From Anaerolineaceae bacterium (GTDB lineage Bacteria; Chloroflexota; Anaerolineae; Anaerolineales; Anaerolineaceae): a stretch of DNA of 50,715 nucleotides. The stretch spans positions 146,920-197,634 of the forward strand of contig DQHW01000029.1 of assembly GCA_003524305.1 (NCBI GenBank), read 5' to 3'. The position numbers were made by a program, and so were the translations under genes. The notes below the pieces were generated by a model that saw only the letters and a program-made list of their open reading frames with translations, did not search any database and was not told where the DNA came from. Below, one piece after another: positions 26,621-35,432 of this stretch (positions within the stretch are counted from its first letter, which is position 1; the number at the start of each line of letters is the position of its first letter).

Positions 26621-27576
26621 TGGCACAAATATCAATTTTAAAAAGTGGTTTTGATGCTGTAAAAGCATATAGTTTGTACTTGGCTTTTATTATCATCTTT
26701 ATCGTTTTCTCCTTTCTTAATCCAAATTTTTTGAGTGTAAACAACATTCTGAATATTGTGGTTCAATCATCAATCATAGCAATTATTGCTGTTGGACAAA
26801 CAATGGTAATTCTAACTTCGGGTATTGACTTGAGTGTTGGTTCTATTGTCGGTGCCGTTGGTGTAGGCGTTGGTATGTTGATGGTTGCTGGAGTATCAAT
26901 TCCATTGGCCTTGGTTCTCGGTATCTTGTTAGGAGGTGTCTTCGGTGCAATAAATGGCCTCATTATTTCGTATGGCCGTGTGCCGGCATTCATTGGTACA
27001 TTAGGAATGATGGGAATAGCCCGCGGTATTGCATTGGCTGCAAAAAACGGCGAGCCGGTGTCTGGCTTACCTAAAGCGTTTGAGCTTATCGCTTCAACAC
27101 GTATTGCTGGAATTCCAAGCTTTGTGTTCTATGTAATCATCATTTTCATAATAATGTTCATTGTTCTTGAACGAACTAAGTTTGGAAGACATATATATGC
27201 AATTGGTGGAAATCGTGATGCCGCACGTTTATCAGGTGTAAACGTTAAAATTGTAGAGACTTTGGTTTATATTTTTTCTGGTCTTTTTGCAGGAATCGGG
27301 GCAATTTTACTCACAGCCCGTTTAAATTATGCAACACCAACTGCTGGAAATAGTTATGAGCTTGACACAATTGCCGCTGTGGTAATTGGTGGCACGGCAC
27401 TTTCAGGTGGGCAGGGAAAAATTATTGGGACATTAGTTGGTGCTCTGATGTTGGGTATTCTGCGAAATGGTTTAACCATCCTCAATATATCCTCTTTCTA
27501 TCAGCAAATTATTATCGGCGCGGTTATTATTATTGCAGTATTTGCAGATAAGATTAAAGATAAAAAAGCAAATTAA
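26620..27576 (+). CDS. Ribose-type ABC transporter permease, second system (RbsC-like)
   Basis: The 318-residue integral membrane protein has about eight to ten hydrophobic segments and the CUT2 signatures ILTSGIDLSVGSIVGAVG and HIYAIGGNRDAARLSGVNV. GGTALSGGQGKIIGTLVGAL is the conserved C-terminal transmembrane region. It forms the channel of the sugar importer with the ATPase gene whose stop codon it overlaps. The final residues are lysine-rich and cytoplasmic. Confidence 0.92.
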   Translation: MAQISILKSGFDAVKAYSLYLAFIIIFIVFSFLNPNFLSVNNILNIVVQSSIIAIIAVGQTMVILTSGIDLSVGSIVGAVGVGVGMLMVAGVSIPLALVLGILLGGVFGAINGLIISYGRVPAFIGTLGMMGIARGIALAAKNGEPVSGLPKAFELIASTRIAGIPSFVFYVIIIFIIMFIVLERTKFGRHIYAIGGNRDAARLSGVNVKIVETLVYIFSGLFAGIGAILLTARLNYATPTAGNSYELDTIAAVVIGGTALSGGQGKIIGTLVGALMLGILRNGLTILNISSFYQQIIIGAVIIIAVFADKIKDKKAN

Positions 27577-27730
27577 TTTAGGTTATGACAAATGAAAAAT
27601 ACAACTATTAATTTTTGTTGGCCCTTTCTCAGGTCAAAAAAAAACAGTTGTATAATTATTTGCGCCAGAGTTGCCTCGATCACTAATAATTCAAAATCCA
27701 TTGATAAAAAAACTGGGGAATTTACAAGCC

Positions 27731-28681
27731 ATGAATGAACGTACTCATTTAATGATTAAGGTTGCTAAACTATATTACGAAAGTGGACTAACTCAAGAAG
27801 CTATTTCACGACAATTAAGAATCTCGCGGCCAACAATTTCTAGGTTAATGCAAGACGCAATCGACCAAGGAATTGTCAAGATAACAATCACCCAGGATTC
27901 AGAAAGGTTTGCCGAAGTTGAAAAACAGCTTTGTGATATTTATGGATTGCTTGAAGTTATCGTTACTGATATTTCAGATCCAGACTCAAATTCTGAGGTT
28001 TCGAAAGATTTAGGAGTTACCGCTGCATATTATTTCAGCCGCATGGTAAAAGATGGTGATGTGATTGGACTGACATGGGGAACAACGCTTTCAGCGATGG
28101 TAGACAATTTGAAATCAACAAGAATTCGAAATGTTGTTGTTGTCCAGTTGGTCGGAGGTTTGGGAGAACCAAGTTCAAATACGCACGCAACAGATTTAGT
28201 ACGTCGAATTTCTCTTACGCTTGGAGCAACAGTTAGGCTAATGCCGGCACCAGGTATTGTTAGTTCAGTAGACCTTGCCCGCTTACTGAGGTCAGATAGG
28301 TATATTGCATCAGCCATTGAAGATGTTTCAAAAGTTGATATTGTCTTTGCCGGAATTGGTGGGCTGACAAAAAATGCTTTATTAGTACGTGATGAGACAA
28401 TCATCACCTGGAGTGAAGTTAGGGCATTAATGGATAGAGGGGCAGTTGGAGAAATCGGTTTACATTTTTATGATATTCAGGGTCATTTAGTTGATTCTGA
28501 TCTTGAGGAACGAATTATTGGAATTGGACTTGAAGAATTGAAATCAATCAATCGAATAGTCGCAATCGCAGGTGGAAATGAAAAGTTGGATGCAATCCTA
28601 GGTGCTATACGTGGAAAATATATTAATACCTTAATTACTGACATATACACTGCAAAAAATTTATTGGATGCAGCAAAATAA
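27731..28681 (+). CDS. SorC/DeoR-type sugar-sensing transcriptional regulator
   Basis: About 316 residues. The N-terminal helix-turn-helix reads YYESGLTQEAISRQLRISR followed by PTISRLMQDAIDQGIVKI. The remainder matches the sugar-phosphate-binding domain of the SorC family (GLTWGTTLSAMVDNL, VVQLVGGLGEPSSNTHATDL, VFAGIGGLTKNALL). I start it at the ATG at 27731; an upstream TTG frame adds 20 residues without a good ribosome site. SorC regulators bind phosphorylated sugars, so a product of the kinase at 23577 is a plausible inducer. It is embedded in the operon that it probably controls. Confidence 0.85.
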   Translation: MNERTHLMIKVAKLYYESGLTQEAISRQLRISRPTISRLMQDAIDQGIVKITITQDSERFAEVEKQLCDIYGLLEVIVTDISDPDSNSEVSKDLGVTAAYYFSRMVKDGDVIGLTWGTTLSAMVDNLKSTRIRNVVVVQLVGGLGEPSSNTHATDLVRRISLTLGATVRLMPAPGIVSSVDLARLLRSDRYIASAIEDVSKVDIVFAGIGGLTKNALLVRDETIITWSEVRALMDRGAVGEIGLHFYDIQGHLVDSDLEERIIGIGLEELKSINRIVAIAGGNEKLDAILGAIRGKYINTLITDIYTAKNLLDAAK

Positions 28682-28707
28682 AGAATATCCCAAGGAATAA
28701 TAATGGT

Positions 28708-29751
28708 ATGACCAAAGTCGTTGTAACAATGTCTATTACTGATGAAGAGTTGAATCGTTTAAAAGCCCATTGTGAAGTATTCGTTACTGGCTGGGGAAAA
28801 ACCGGTATGCGTCTAACATCCTCTGAAATGCAAGAAGAAATATCAGACGCAAATATTGTTTTGCTTGGATATGAGAACCTAACTGAAGATCTAATTCGCA
28901 ATTCGCCAAAACTACAAATCATTGGTTGTGCTCGTTCTAATCCTGTAAATATTGATATTGCTTGTGCATCAAAATTAAAAATACCAGTGTTATATACCCC
29001 CGCTCGAAATGCAATATCAACTGCTGAATATACTATGGGTATTATCATCTCAGAAACCAGAAATATCGCTAAATCATATCATGCAATGAAATCCGGGAGG
29101 TTTCTCGGAAAGCCTGAAAAAGATTTTAAGGGTTCAGATCTCAGGCCAGATGTAATTTGGAATTTGGATGGAGAAAGCCCATACAAAGAATTTCGTGGTG
29201 TAGAGCTAAATTGTAAAACACTTGGATTGATTGGCTTGGGTAGTATAGGATCAAAGGTTGCTCGACTTGCTCAAGCCTTTGGTATGAAAGTGGTTGCTTA
29301 TTCATTGAGCAAAGATGCCGAAAAAGCCGAAGCACTTGGGGTTCAATTAATTTCTTTGGATGAGCTATTAAAAACATCTGATATTGTTTCTGTTCACTGC
29401 CGTGTTACACCAGAGACTATCGGATTAATTGGAAATCGAGAGATTGAACTAATGAAATCGACTGCTTATCTGATTAATACAGCCAGGGCTGTATTAATTG
29501 ACCAACAGGCTCTATTAAATGCATTGCAAAATAAAAGAATAGCTGGTGCAGCTTTGGATGTTTTTTGGTATGAACCTTTGCCTGTCAATCATCCATTACT
29601 TGAACTGGATAATTTGACGATTACACCTCATTTGGCAGGGTCAACAGTGGAAGTTATCGAGCGGCAATCCAAGATGATCGTTGATGATGTTCTCACCTGG
29701 ATTGAGGGTGGAATACCGAAATTTGTTTTCAATCCCGATGTGTTATTTTAA
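28708..29751 (+). CDS. D-isomer-specific 2-hydroxyacid dehydrogenase family protein
   Basis: The 347-residue protein has the NAD-binding motif LGLIGLGSIGSKVARLAQ and the catalytic triad of this family: Arg in INTARAVLID, Glu in DVFWYEPLP and His in ITPHLAGST. It would reversibly oxidise a D-2-hydroxyacid to the 2-oxoacid with NAD(P). It follows the SorC gene by 26 bases and may handle a sugar-acid or lactate-type product of the pathway. An exact substrate cannot be deduced. Confidence 0.88.
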   Translation: MTKVVVTMSITDEELNRLKAHCEVFVTGWGKTGMRLTSSEMQEEISDANIVLLGYENLTEDLIRNSPKLQIIGCARSNPVNIDIACASKLKIPVLYTPARNAISTAEYTMGIIISETRNIAKSYHAMKSGRFLGKPEKDFKGSDLRPDVIWNLDGESPYKEFRGVELNCKTLGLIGLGSIGSKVARLAQAFGMKVVAYSLSKDAEKAEALGVQLISLDELLKTSDIVSVHCRVTPETIGLIGNREIELMKSTAYLINTARAVLIDQQALLNALQNKRIAGAALDVFWYEPLPVNHPLLELDNLTITPHLAGSTVEVIERQSKMIVDDVLTWIEGGIPKFVFNPDVLF

Positions 29752-29847
29752 GTAGATTTTGAAATAATGTACCCATTTGGTGTGTTAGAAAAATATTAGT
29801 AATTATTGTCGGTCCTTCTATTGATTATTTAAAGTCTGAGTAAAAAA

Positions 29848-30381
29848 ATGAACAAAATTGATCGCACATCTACATCCAAACAAGAAAAATTGGAAACAGC
29901 ATATTTGTTGGCTTTCGAGTATGAACAGAAATATGGATGCTGTCCGCAATGTGTATTAGCGTCAATTCAAGACGTTATCGGAATTGTGGAGGATGCAACA
30001 TTTAAAGCGGCTCATAGTTTGGCTGCCGGAGGCGCTATGATGACCGTTGGAACGTGTGGCGCTCTATTAGGTGGCATGTTAGCCTTGAGCTCAAAGTATG
30101 GGCGGGAAAGGGAAAATTTCGGTAATGGACCGTATATGCAATCCTACAAACTTGCCAAACAACTTTATGAACATTTTGTCGCTGAGTTTGGCAGTCCAAT
30201 TTGCGCAAATGTTCAGGCACGATTAATGGGCCGGTCTTTTAATATGTGGGACAAACACGATTATGCCGCTTTTGAAGAGGCTGGAGGGCATCGCGATAAA
30301 TGCCCAAGTGTTACTGGAAGAGTAGCCATGTGGACAGTTGAAATGTTTCTTGAGTTGGAAGATGAAAACAAGCCATTTTGA
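29848..30381 (+). CDS. C_GCAxxG_C_C family protein (probable redox or metal protein)
   Basis: The 177-residue soluble protein shows the family's cysteine pattern: CCPQCVLASIQ near the N terminus, VGTCGALLGGMLALSS in the middle, then single cysteines at ICANVQ and DKCPSVTG. The family is widespread in anaerobes and often sits beside redox enzymes, but its biochemical function is not established. Spacing and orientation fit the sugar operon. No signal peptide is seen. Confidence 0.75.
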   Translation: MNKIDRTSTSKQEKLETAYLLAFEYEQKYGCCPQCVLASIQDVIGIVEDATFKAAHSLAAGGAMMTVGTCGALLGGMLALSSKYGRERENFGNGPYMQSYKLAKQLYEHFVAEFGSPICANVQARLMGRSFNMWDKHDYAAFEEAGGHRDKCPSVTGRVAMWTVEMFLELEDENKPF

Positions 30382-30474
30382 CCTAATAATGGCTGATGGT
30401 TGATTATTACAGGTATAAAATCTATCGACAAATGTAATAATTATTTAGGTGTCGAGAATGAAAGTCCTCAAAAA

Positions 30475-31404
30475 ATGATCATTGTTGAAGTTGGAAGTTT
30501 AAATATGGATCTGGTTGTCCAGATGCCTGAGATACCGAAGCTTGGTGAGACTCTTTTAGGGGGAGTATTCAAGATGATTCCTGGAGGTAAAGGAGCAAAC
30601 CAGGCTGTGTCTGCAGCTCGTTTAGGTGCCAAGGTTTTTATGATTGGCTGTGTTGGTATTGATACATTTGGCGAGAAATTGATAACTGGATTAAGTAATG
30701 AAGGCATTGACATCTCGAACGTCTTTTTTCATGCAGAAGAGTCTACTGGTGTAGCCCTAATTCAAGTAGATTCTCAAGGACAAAACACGATTTCAGTCGC
30801 GAGCGGTGCTAACTTATGCTTAACCAGCAGTGATGTTGAGAAGGCATTGAAATCAATTGGAAATTTCGATGCTCTTGTAATGCCTCTTGAAACACCGATG
30901 GAAACTATTTGGATGGCCACCAAAATCGCCTTCCATAAAGGAGCCAAGGTAATATTAAATCCAGCGCCAGCACAAACCATTGATCCTGCACTCCTTAGTA
31001 TGATCGATTTTCTGGTTCCCAATGAACATGAAATTGGATTGTTGAATGGAAGTGCACAAAAATCTGATCCTGATATGTTCCAACAAGCAGAAATACTGAT
31101 TTCGCATGGGCTTAAACACTTAATTGTTACACTGGGCAGTCAAGGATCAGTCTATTTTGATGGGATGACTAAAGAAGGTGTAATATTTCCACCCTATAAG
31201 GTGAACACTATTGATACAACTGGTGCTGGTGATTGTTTCATTGGTGCATTAGCAGTAGGTTTATGTGAAGGGAAAACAATAGCATCTGCTGCCGGATTTG
31301 CCAGTGCTGCATCTGCAATTTCTGTCACTCGGCTTGGAGCGCAATCCTCACTGCCTACGAGAAGGGAAGTTGAGGAATTTATGGATAAAATTCTTCTTAC
31401 TTAA
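30475..31404 (+). CDS. Ribokinase/PfkB-family sugar kinase
   Basis: About 309 residues from the start at 30475. It shows the PfkB signature 1 GGKGANQAVSAARLGAKV and signature 2 NTIDTTGAGDCFIGALAVG with the catalytic Asp. An in-frame upstream TTG would add 25 residues with no family resemblance, so the conserved start is preferred, though its ribosome site is weak. It phosphorylates ribose, or a related ketose or deoxysugar. It is the last gene of the glycyl-radical sugar operon, giving that operon two kinases of unrelated folds. Confidence 0.85.
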   Translation: MIIVEVGSLNMDLVVQMPEIPKLGETLLGGVFKMIPGGKGANQAVSAARLGAKVFMIGCVGIDTFGEKLITGLSNEGIDISNVFFHAEESTGVALIQVDSQGQNTISVASGANLCLTSSDVEKALKSIGNFDALVMPLETPMETIWMATKIAFHKGAKVILNPAPAQTIDPALLSMIDFLVPNEHEIGLLNGSAQKSDPDMFQQAEILISHGLKHLIVTLGSQGSVYFDGMTKEGVIFPPYKVNTIDTTGAGDCFIGALAVGLCEGKTIASAAGFASAASAISVTRLGAQSSLPTRREVEEFMDKILLT

Positions 31405-31711
31405 TTCTCTTCATTTTATAGATACGATCTAACAGAACACAAGAATATTAATCAAGTAACAATAGAGAAGTAACTATTTTAAAAACTCTTATTGTCTTTG
31501 GTTTTCAGAAATAGGTTGCGTTTACTTTGAAAAGTAGGTGTTTTTGTTTTCCTAGATACCAGATTATCTCAGCGAAGTGGATTTGCACCATTAATCCATA
31601 TTCATGAACAGGTCGGTTACTAACCATAGTATGATTAAAAACAAATCATGCAGCTTTAGTAGTAATACTTACAGAATTTCATTATTCGAATAAGGATGTT
31701 TTTAGGAGATC
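31405..31711. other. AT-rich intergenic stretch
   Basis: The stretch of about 307 bases has no supported frame, RNA gene or strong hairpin. It separates the sugar operon from the methyltransferase gene. A promoter for the latter is expected, but I could not fix one. Confidence 0.4.
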
Positions 31712-32296
31712 TTGAAGCCACTCTTTGAACACTTTAACTTGTTGGCACCAATATACGAATATTTTATCCATCCTAATGACCCAATAAAATTACAATCCTT
31801 GATACCTGATAATCATCAAGGGATTTTACTGGATGCCGGTGGTGGTACAGGGCGTGTTTCGCAATATTTGCACAGAAAAGCTGAACATATTATTGTTGCA
31901 GATGTATCTTTTGAAATGCTTCAGAAAGCCCAGAGAAAAGCTGGTATCCAGACGGTTCGTGGACAGACAGAGAGTCTGCCTTTTCAAAACAACACTTTTG
32001 ATTGTATTATCATGGTGGATGCTTTCCATCACGTTGAGAATCAATTTAGAACTGCATCAGAACTCAGGAGGGTGCTCAAGCCAGGAGGGTGGTTAATCAT
32101 TGAAGAACCAAATATCCGATTTTTGGGTGTTAAATTGATTGCTATTGCAGAAAAAATGGCACTAATGCAAAGTCATTTTCTTGCCCCTGAACATATTGTA
32201 CAATATTTTGATCATAAAAATTTTAATGTAAAAGTTGAATATGAAGATAAACTTGCCTGGATATGTGTTGAAAAACTTAGATTAAATTGGAATTAA
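31712..32296 (+). CDS. Class I SAM-dependent methyltransferase (UbiE-like fold)
   Basis: The 194-residue protein has the SAM-binding motif GILLDAGGGTGRVSQYL, acidic motif II IIVADVSFEMLQKA, and DCIIMVDAFHHV with LRRVLKPGGWLIIEEP, all standard for class I methyltransferases of the UbiE/COQ5 type. It starts with TTG, supported by AGGAGA five bases upstream. Substrate is unknown; a small molecule or quinone-like compound is common for the fold. It stands alone between the sugar operon and a LysR fragment. Confidence 0.8.
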   Translation: MKPLFEHFNLLAPIYEYFIHPNDPIKLQSLIPDNHQGILLDAGGGTGRVSQYLHRKAEHIIVADVSFEMLQKAQRKAGIQTVRGQTESLPFQNNTFDCIIMVDAFHHVENQFRTASELRRVLKPGGWLIIEEPNIRFLGVKLIAIAEKMALMQSHFLAPEHIVQYFDHKNFNVKVEYEDKLAWICVEKLRLNWN

Positions 32297-32340
32297 TGAT
32301 AAAAAACCAGTTCATGATTTTCAAACGATGAGGTAATGCT

Positions 32341-32478
32341 GTGATTGATATCATCAGAATTCTAACTTTTCTAAGAGCAGTAGAGACAATGAACTTCTCT
32401 GAAACTGCAAAACAATTACATATTAGCCAACAAACAGTAAGCCAACATATAAAAACTTTGAAGATTCTATATTACTAA
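32341..32478 (+). pseudogene. LysR-family regulator, N-terminal fragment only
   Basis: From GTG at 32341 the frame encodes 45 residues ending in a stop at 32478. The peptide contains ILTFLRAVETMNFSETAKQL followed by HISQQTVSQHIKTL, the LysR helix-turn-helix. Full LysR proteins have about 300 residues; the effector domain is absent, and the stop comes right after the recognition helix, where LEEELG-like residues are expected. The next bases do not continue the family in any frame I could see, so this is a truncated remnant. Confidence 0.75.
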
Positions 32479-32566
32479 AGCGTTTTTGTAAATAGATATA
32501 AATTATCCACTTAGTGGAGTTTAAAGATAATTTATTCGATTCTAGCGATTTATTGATTCTGATGAA

Positions 32567-33520
32567 TTACCTTATGGATTTAGCAAACCTCATCACTTCT
32601 TCTGCCGCATCTACAATAAAATGAGCGGTCATGCCATATGCTTCACGAAGCACATTTGTATTATCTGATTCACAAAAAGTATCCTTTAGCCCGATACGAC
32701 GCATTGGGGTAGGTGCGTTTTCAGCCAGACATTCCGCTACCGCACCTGCTAGTCCACCGATGATATTATGATCTTCAATGGTAACAATTGCGCCGGTCTT
32801 TTTTGCAGATGCTATTAGTGTGGTTGTATCTAATGGTTTCAATGTATGAACATTAATCAATTCAACCGAATACCCCTTTTGTTCAAGGGTTTTTGCTGCT
32901 TCAAGAGCTTCGAAAACCATATCACCAGTGGCGATCAGAGTTACATCGGAACCAGTTTGAAGGATTACTGCCTTCCCAATCACTAAATGGTAACTACTAT
33001 CATAAAGGGGAGGTTTCTTAACTCGCGAAAGCCGCATATAAACTGGACCTTCTAATTCTGCAATAGCAAAAACCATTTGACGGGTTTCTTCACTATCTGC
33101 AGGAACAACAACTGTCATATTAGGTAATGCACGCATCAATGCGAGATCTTCAATTGAATGATGAGAGGCTCCGGCATATCCTAGACTCAGACCACCAGCA
33201 GAACCAACAATTTTCAGATTAACCTTCCCGTACGCAACGGTTTGACGCACTTGATCAAAGGTACGCGCAGCCGCAAAAACAGCAAACGTATTTACGAATG
33301 GAATTTTTCCGCTCAATGCCATCCCAGCGCCAACTTCTACAGCAGTTGCTTCGGCTAGTCCAACTTCTATCGAACGATCAGGGAATTGCTCGCGAAATAA
33401 ATCACTCATGCAAGAATCTGCCAGATCGGTTTCAACTGTAACAACACGTGAGTTTTTCCTTCCTAATTCAATCAGGGCAAGTCCATATGCTTTAGAGACA
33501 TCTATATTTTCAGTTGCCAT
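32567..33520 (-). CDS. Second transketolase, C-terminal subunit
   Basis: The 317-residue subunit carries the pyrimidine domain with the catalytic Glu in EVGLAEATAVEVGAGMALSG, the block GYAGASHHSIEDLALMRALP and a C-terminal domain with EDHNIIGGLAGAVAECLAEN. It overlaps the N-terminal subunit gene by 11 bases, with GGAG ten bases before the ATG. It is only moderately like the C subunit at 6676-7626, so the two pairs probably have different substrates. Beside a TIM-barrel isomerase and an FGGY kinase it could act on a branched ketose phosphate such as apulose-4-phosphate. Confidence 0.9.
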   Translation of the reverse strand: MATENIDVSKAYGLALIELGRKNSRVVTVETDLADSCMSDLFREQFPDRSIEVGLAEATAVEVGAGMALSGKIPFVNTFAVFAAARTFDQVRQTVAYGKVNLKIVGSAGGLSLGYAGASHHSIEDLALMRALPNMTVVVPADSEETRQMVFAIAELEGPVYMRLSRVKKPPLYDSSYHLVIGKAVILQTGSDVTLIATGDMVFEALEAAKTLEQKGYSVELINVHTLKPLDTTTLIASAKKTGAIVTIEDHNIIGGLAGAVAECLAENAPTPMRRIGLKDTFCESDNTNVLREAYGMTAHFIVDAAEEVMRFAKSIR

Positions 33521-34367
33521 GATATTGCAACTCCTTTTCGATTTGAGACAATTCGATTAACGATTGTTGATATTGATCTGTTGAGAGGGCAAAATTATGT
33601 TCTCCTTGTGTTCGTACAACGGGTAACCCGCGGCCCTTTTCTGTGTGACAAATAATTACTTTAGGCTGATCTGGTATTGTTTCAGACCATTCAAGAGAGT
33701 CATGAAGTTGTTGAAAATCGTGCCCCTCAGTTTCATGGACTGCCCAATTGAATGCACGCCACTTGTCGGCTAACGGTTCAATGTCATTGCGGTTTTTCAT
33801 TGGTCCCCCCGCGGACATTCCATTGCGATCGAGTAGAACTGTCAAGTTCCCCAAATGATGATTGCTTGCCACTTGGATGGCTTCCCAAGTACTTCCTTCA
33901 TTACATTCAGCATCGCTAATAACCACATATACTCGCCAAGATGATTTGTCCATCTTGCCAGCAATTGCCATTCCTACAGCTGCAGCAATTCCAGTACCCA
34001 AGGACCCGCTTGAAATTTCTACGCCAGGGGTTTTAACTCTGCAAGGGTGTCCTTGAAGAATGCTGTTTAAAGACCGGAAGGTGCGCAATTCAGTTAGGGG
34101 AAAATATCCTGCTTCAGCTAGGCATATGTAAAGATTAGGAGCCGCGTGTCCCTTACTTAAGACAAATCGATCCCGATCTTTCCAATACGGATTTTTGGAA
34201 TCATATTTCATCCAATCAAAAAATAATTCAACCATGATTTCAGCAATCGAAAAAACTGCTCCAAAATGCATTTTTAAGTGATCTCGAGCCATATCGATAG
34301 TATGCCAGCGCACGCGATAGGCGTAATATTCTAAAAGTGCAAGTTTTTTATCGTCGAGTTTGGTCAT
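33510..34367 (-). CDS. Second transketolase, N-terminal subunit, divergent cofactor loop
   Basis: About 285 residues. RFVLSKGHAAPNLYICLAEA and GVEISSGSLGTGIAAAVGMA are typical of the family. The thiamine diphosphate motif, normally GDGE, reads VVISDAECNEGSTWEA and ends at LLDRNGMSAGG, so both glycines are replaced while Asp and Glu remain. The usual GHPGGSLS reads MHFGAVFS, and the usual WHG near the C terminus reads EHN. These changes line the active site and suggest altered specificity; the reading frame is intact. The ATG at 34367 has GGAG nine bases upstream. It pairs with the subunit at 32567-33520. Confidence 0.87.
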   Translation of the reverse strand: MTKLDDKKLALLEYYAYRVRWHTIDMARDHLKMHFGAVFSIAEIMVELFFDWMKYDSKNPYWKDRDRFVLSKGHAAPNLYICLAEAGYFPLTELRTFRSLNSILQGHPCRVKTPGVEISSGSLGTGIAAAVGMAIAGKMDKSSWRVYVVISDAECNEGSTWEAIQVASNHHLGNLTVLLDRNGMSAGGPMKNRNDIEPLADKWRAFNWAVHETEGHDFQQLHDSLEWSETIPDQPKVIICHTEKGRGLPVVRTQGEHNFALSTDQYQQSLIELSQIEKELQYHGN

Positions 34368-34394
34368 TATCAATTGCTCCTTCTTATTTATTGT

Positions 34395-35378
34395 TTAGTG
34401 ATTAAATAGTGCTGCACGAGCAATAGATAACCCTTTCATAGCATTGTCAGTTGAGAAAACAAGGTCCATTTCAGTATTGTTTATTCGATCCGCAGAAGCT
34501 ATCAATAATTTTGTGAATTGCACTGACTCTGCTGTAACTTCGTATGGATCATGCGAATGAGCAACAGTATCAAATGTGACATAACCTTCATAATCAAGAC
34601 GCTTCAACCAGAAGAACAATTCAAGGAACGCCATGGAATGCACGGTTCCCGGTACAAGATCGGAATCAGCGTGTTTATAATTGTCGTTGAGATGTATATG
34701 CCACAGCTTATTATGTTGTGCTAACATGACAGCGGATTCTGCAAGGGTTTCATCGGCAAGTAGGGCATGGCCAACATCGAACAAAACCCCCACATTTTTC
34801 TCATTTACATCTTGAATCAAGACTAGCGCTGTTGAAGCGCTATTTACAAATTGGTGAATTTTTGGTTCACGCGCTTTATACTCGATACATAATCGAACAT
34901 CATCTCGATATTGAGCACAATCGCGGATGCCTTCAACCAGGTAATTCCACTTAGTTTTGTAATCTACTTCAAAATGATAGTCATAACCATCCTGACCAAA
35001 CCACAAAAGTACCTTGTCGGAACCTAATTCCTTTGCAATGTCCATGGATTCTTTTACACGGTCGATAGCAATTTTCCGAATTTCAACATTATTGGCGGAA
35101 AAACTACCATGAACCATATTAGGTCCGCTCGAAAGCCCTGCACCAACCGAAGCGACTTCCAAGTTTAAATCTTGTAGAACAGCCTTGAATTCTTTAATGT
35201 TCTCAGGCATGTAATTACGTGAAACGTCGACACCTCTCACTCCCGGAATTTTTGCAGCTTGACGTAAAGCCTCAAAGATTTCCGTTGCTTGTCTATAGGT
35301 GGTCACACGGTCACGAAAACTTGACCAGGTTACCAGGCCAGCCCCTATGCGAATTTTTGATGATAATGATGAGTTCAT
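34395..35378 (-). CDS. TIM-barrel sugar isomerase/epimerase (xylose isomerase-like; rhamnose or apiose isomerase candidate)
   Basis: The 327-residue protein matches the xylose isomerase-like TIM-barrel family. Metal ligands are visible as Glu in RLCIEYKAREPK, Asp in GVLFDVGHALL, and His/Asp in LWHIHLNDNYKH. IEYK-x-EP is typical of the branch holding L-rhamnose isomerase-like and related aldose isomerases. It lies in one minus-strand operon with the second transketolase and RpiR regulator. With the FGGY kinase transcribed divergently it would convert an aldose to a ketose for phosphorylation. Function as an epimerase is also possible. Confidence 0.82.
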   Translation of the reverse strand: MNSSLSSKIRIGAGLVTWSSFRDRVTTYRQATEIFEALRQAAKIPGVRGVDVSRNYMPENIKEFKAVLQDLNLEVASVGAGLSSGPNMVHGSFSANNVEIRKIAIDRVKESMDIAKELGSDKVLLWFGQDGYDYHFEVDYKTKWNYLVEGIRDCAQYRDDVRLCIEYKAREPKIHQFVNSASTALVLIQDVNEKNVGVLFDVGHALLADETLAESAVMLAQHNKLWHIHLNDNYKHADSDLVPGTVHSMAFLELFFWLKRLDYEGYVTFDTVAHSHDPYEVTAESVQFTKLLIASADRINNTEMDLVFSTDNAMKGLSIARAALFNH

Positions 35379-35432
35379 ATGTATGAATGTTCTCCTTTAA
35401 TTTCGGATTGATAATTAATAGAATTGGAGTGG

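Noticed and set aside
35374..35387. TTCATA/TATGAA palindrome at the start codon of the TIM-barrel isomerase
   Set aside because: Short AT-rich palindrome overlapping a start codon; chance is likely and no second copy with the same flanks supports it.
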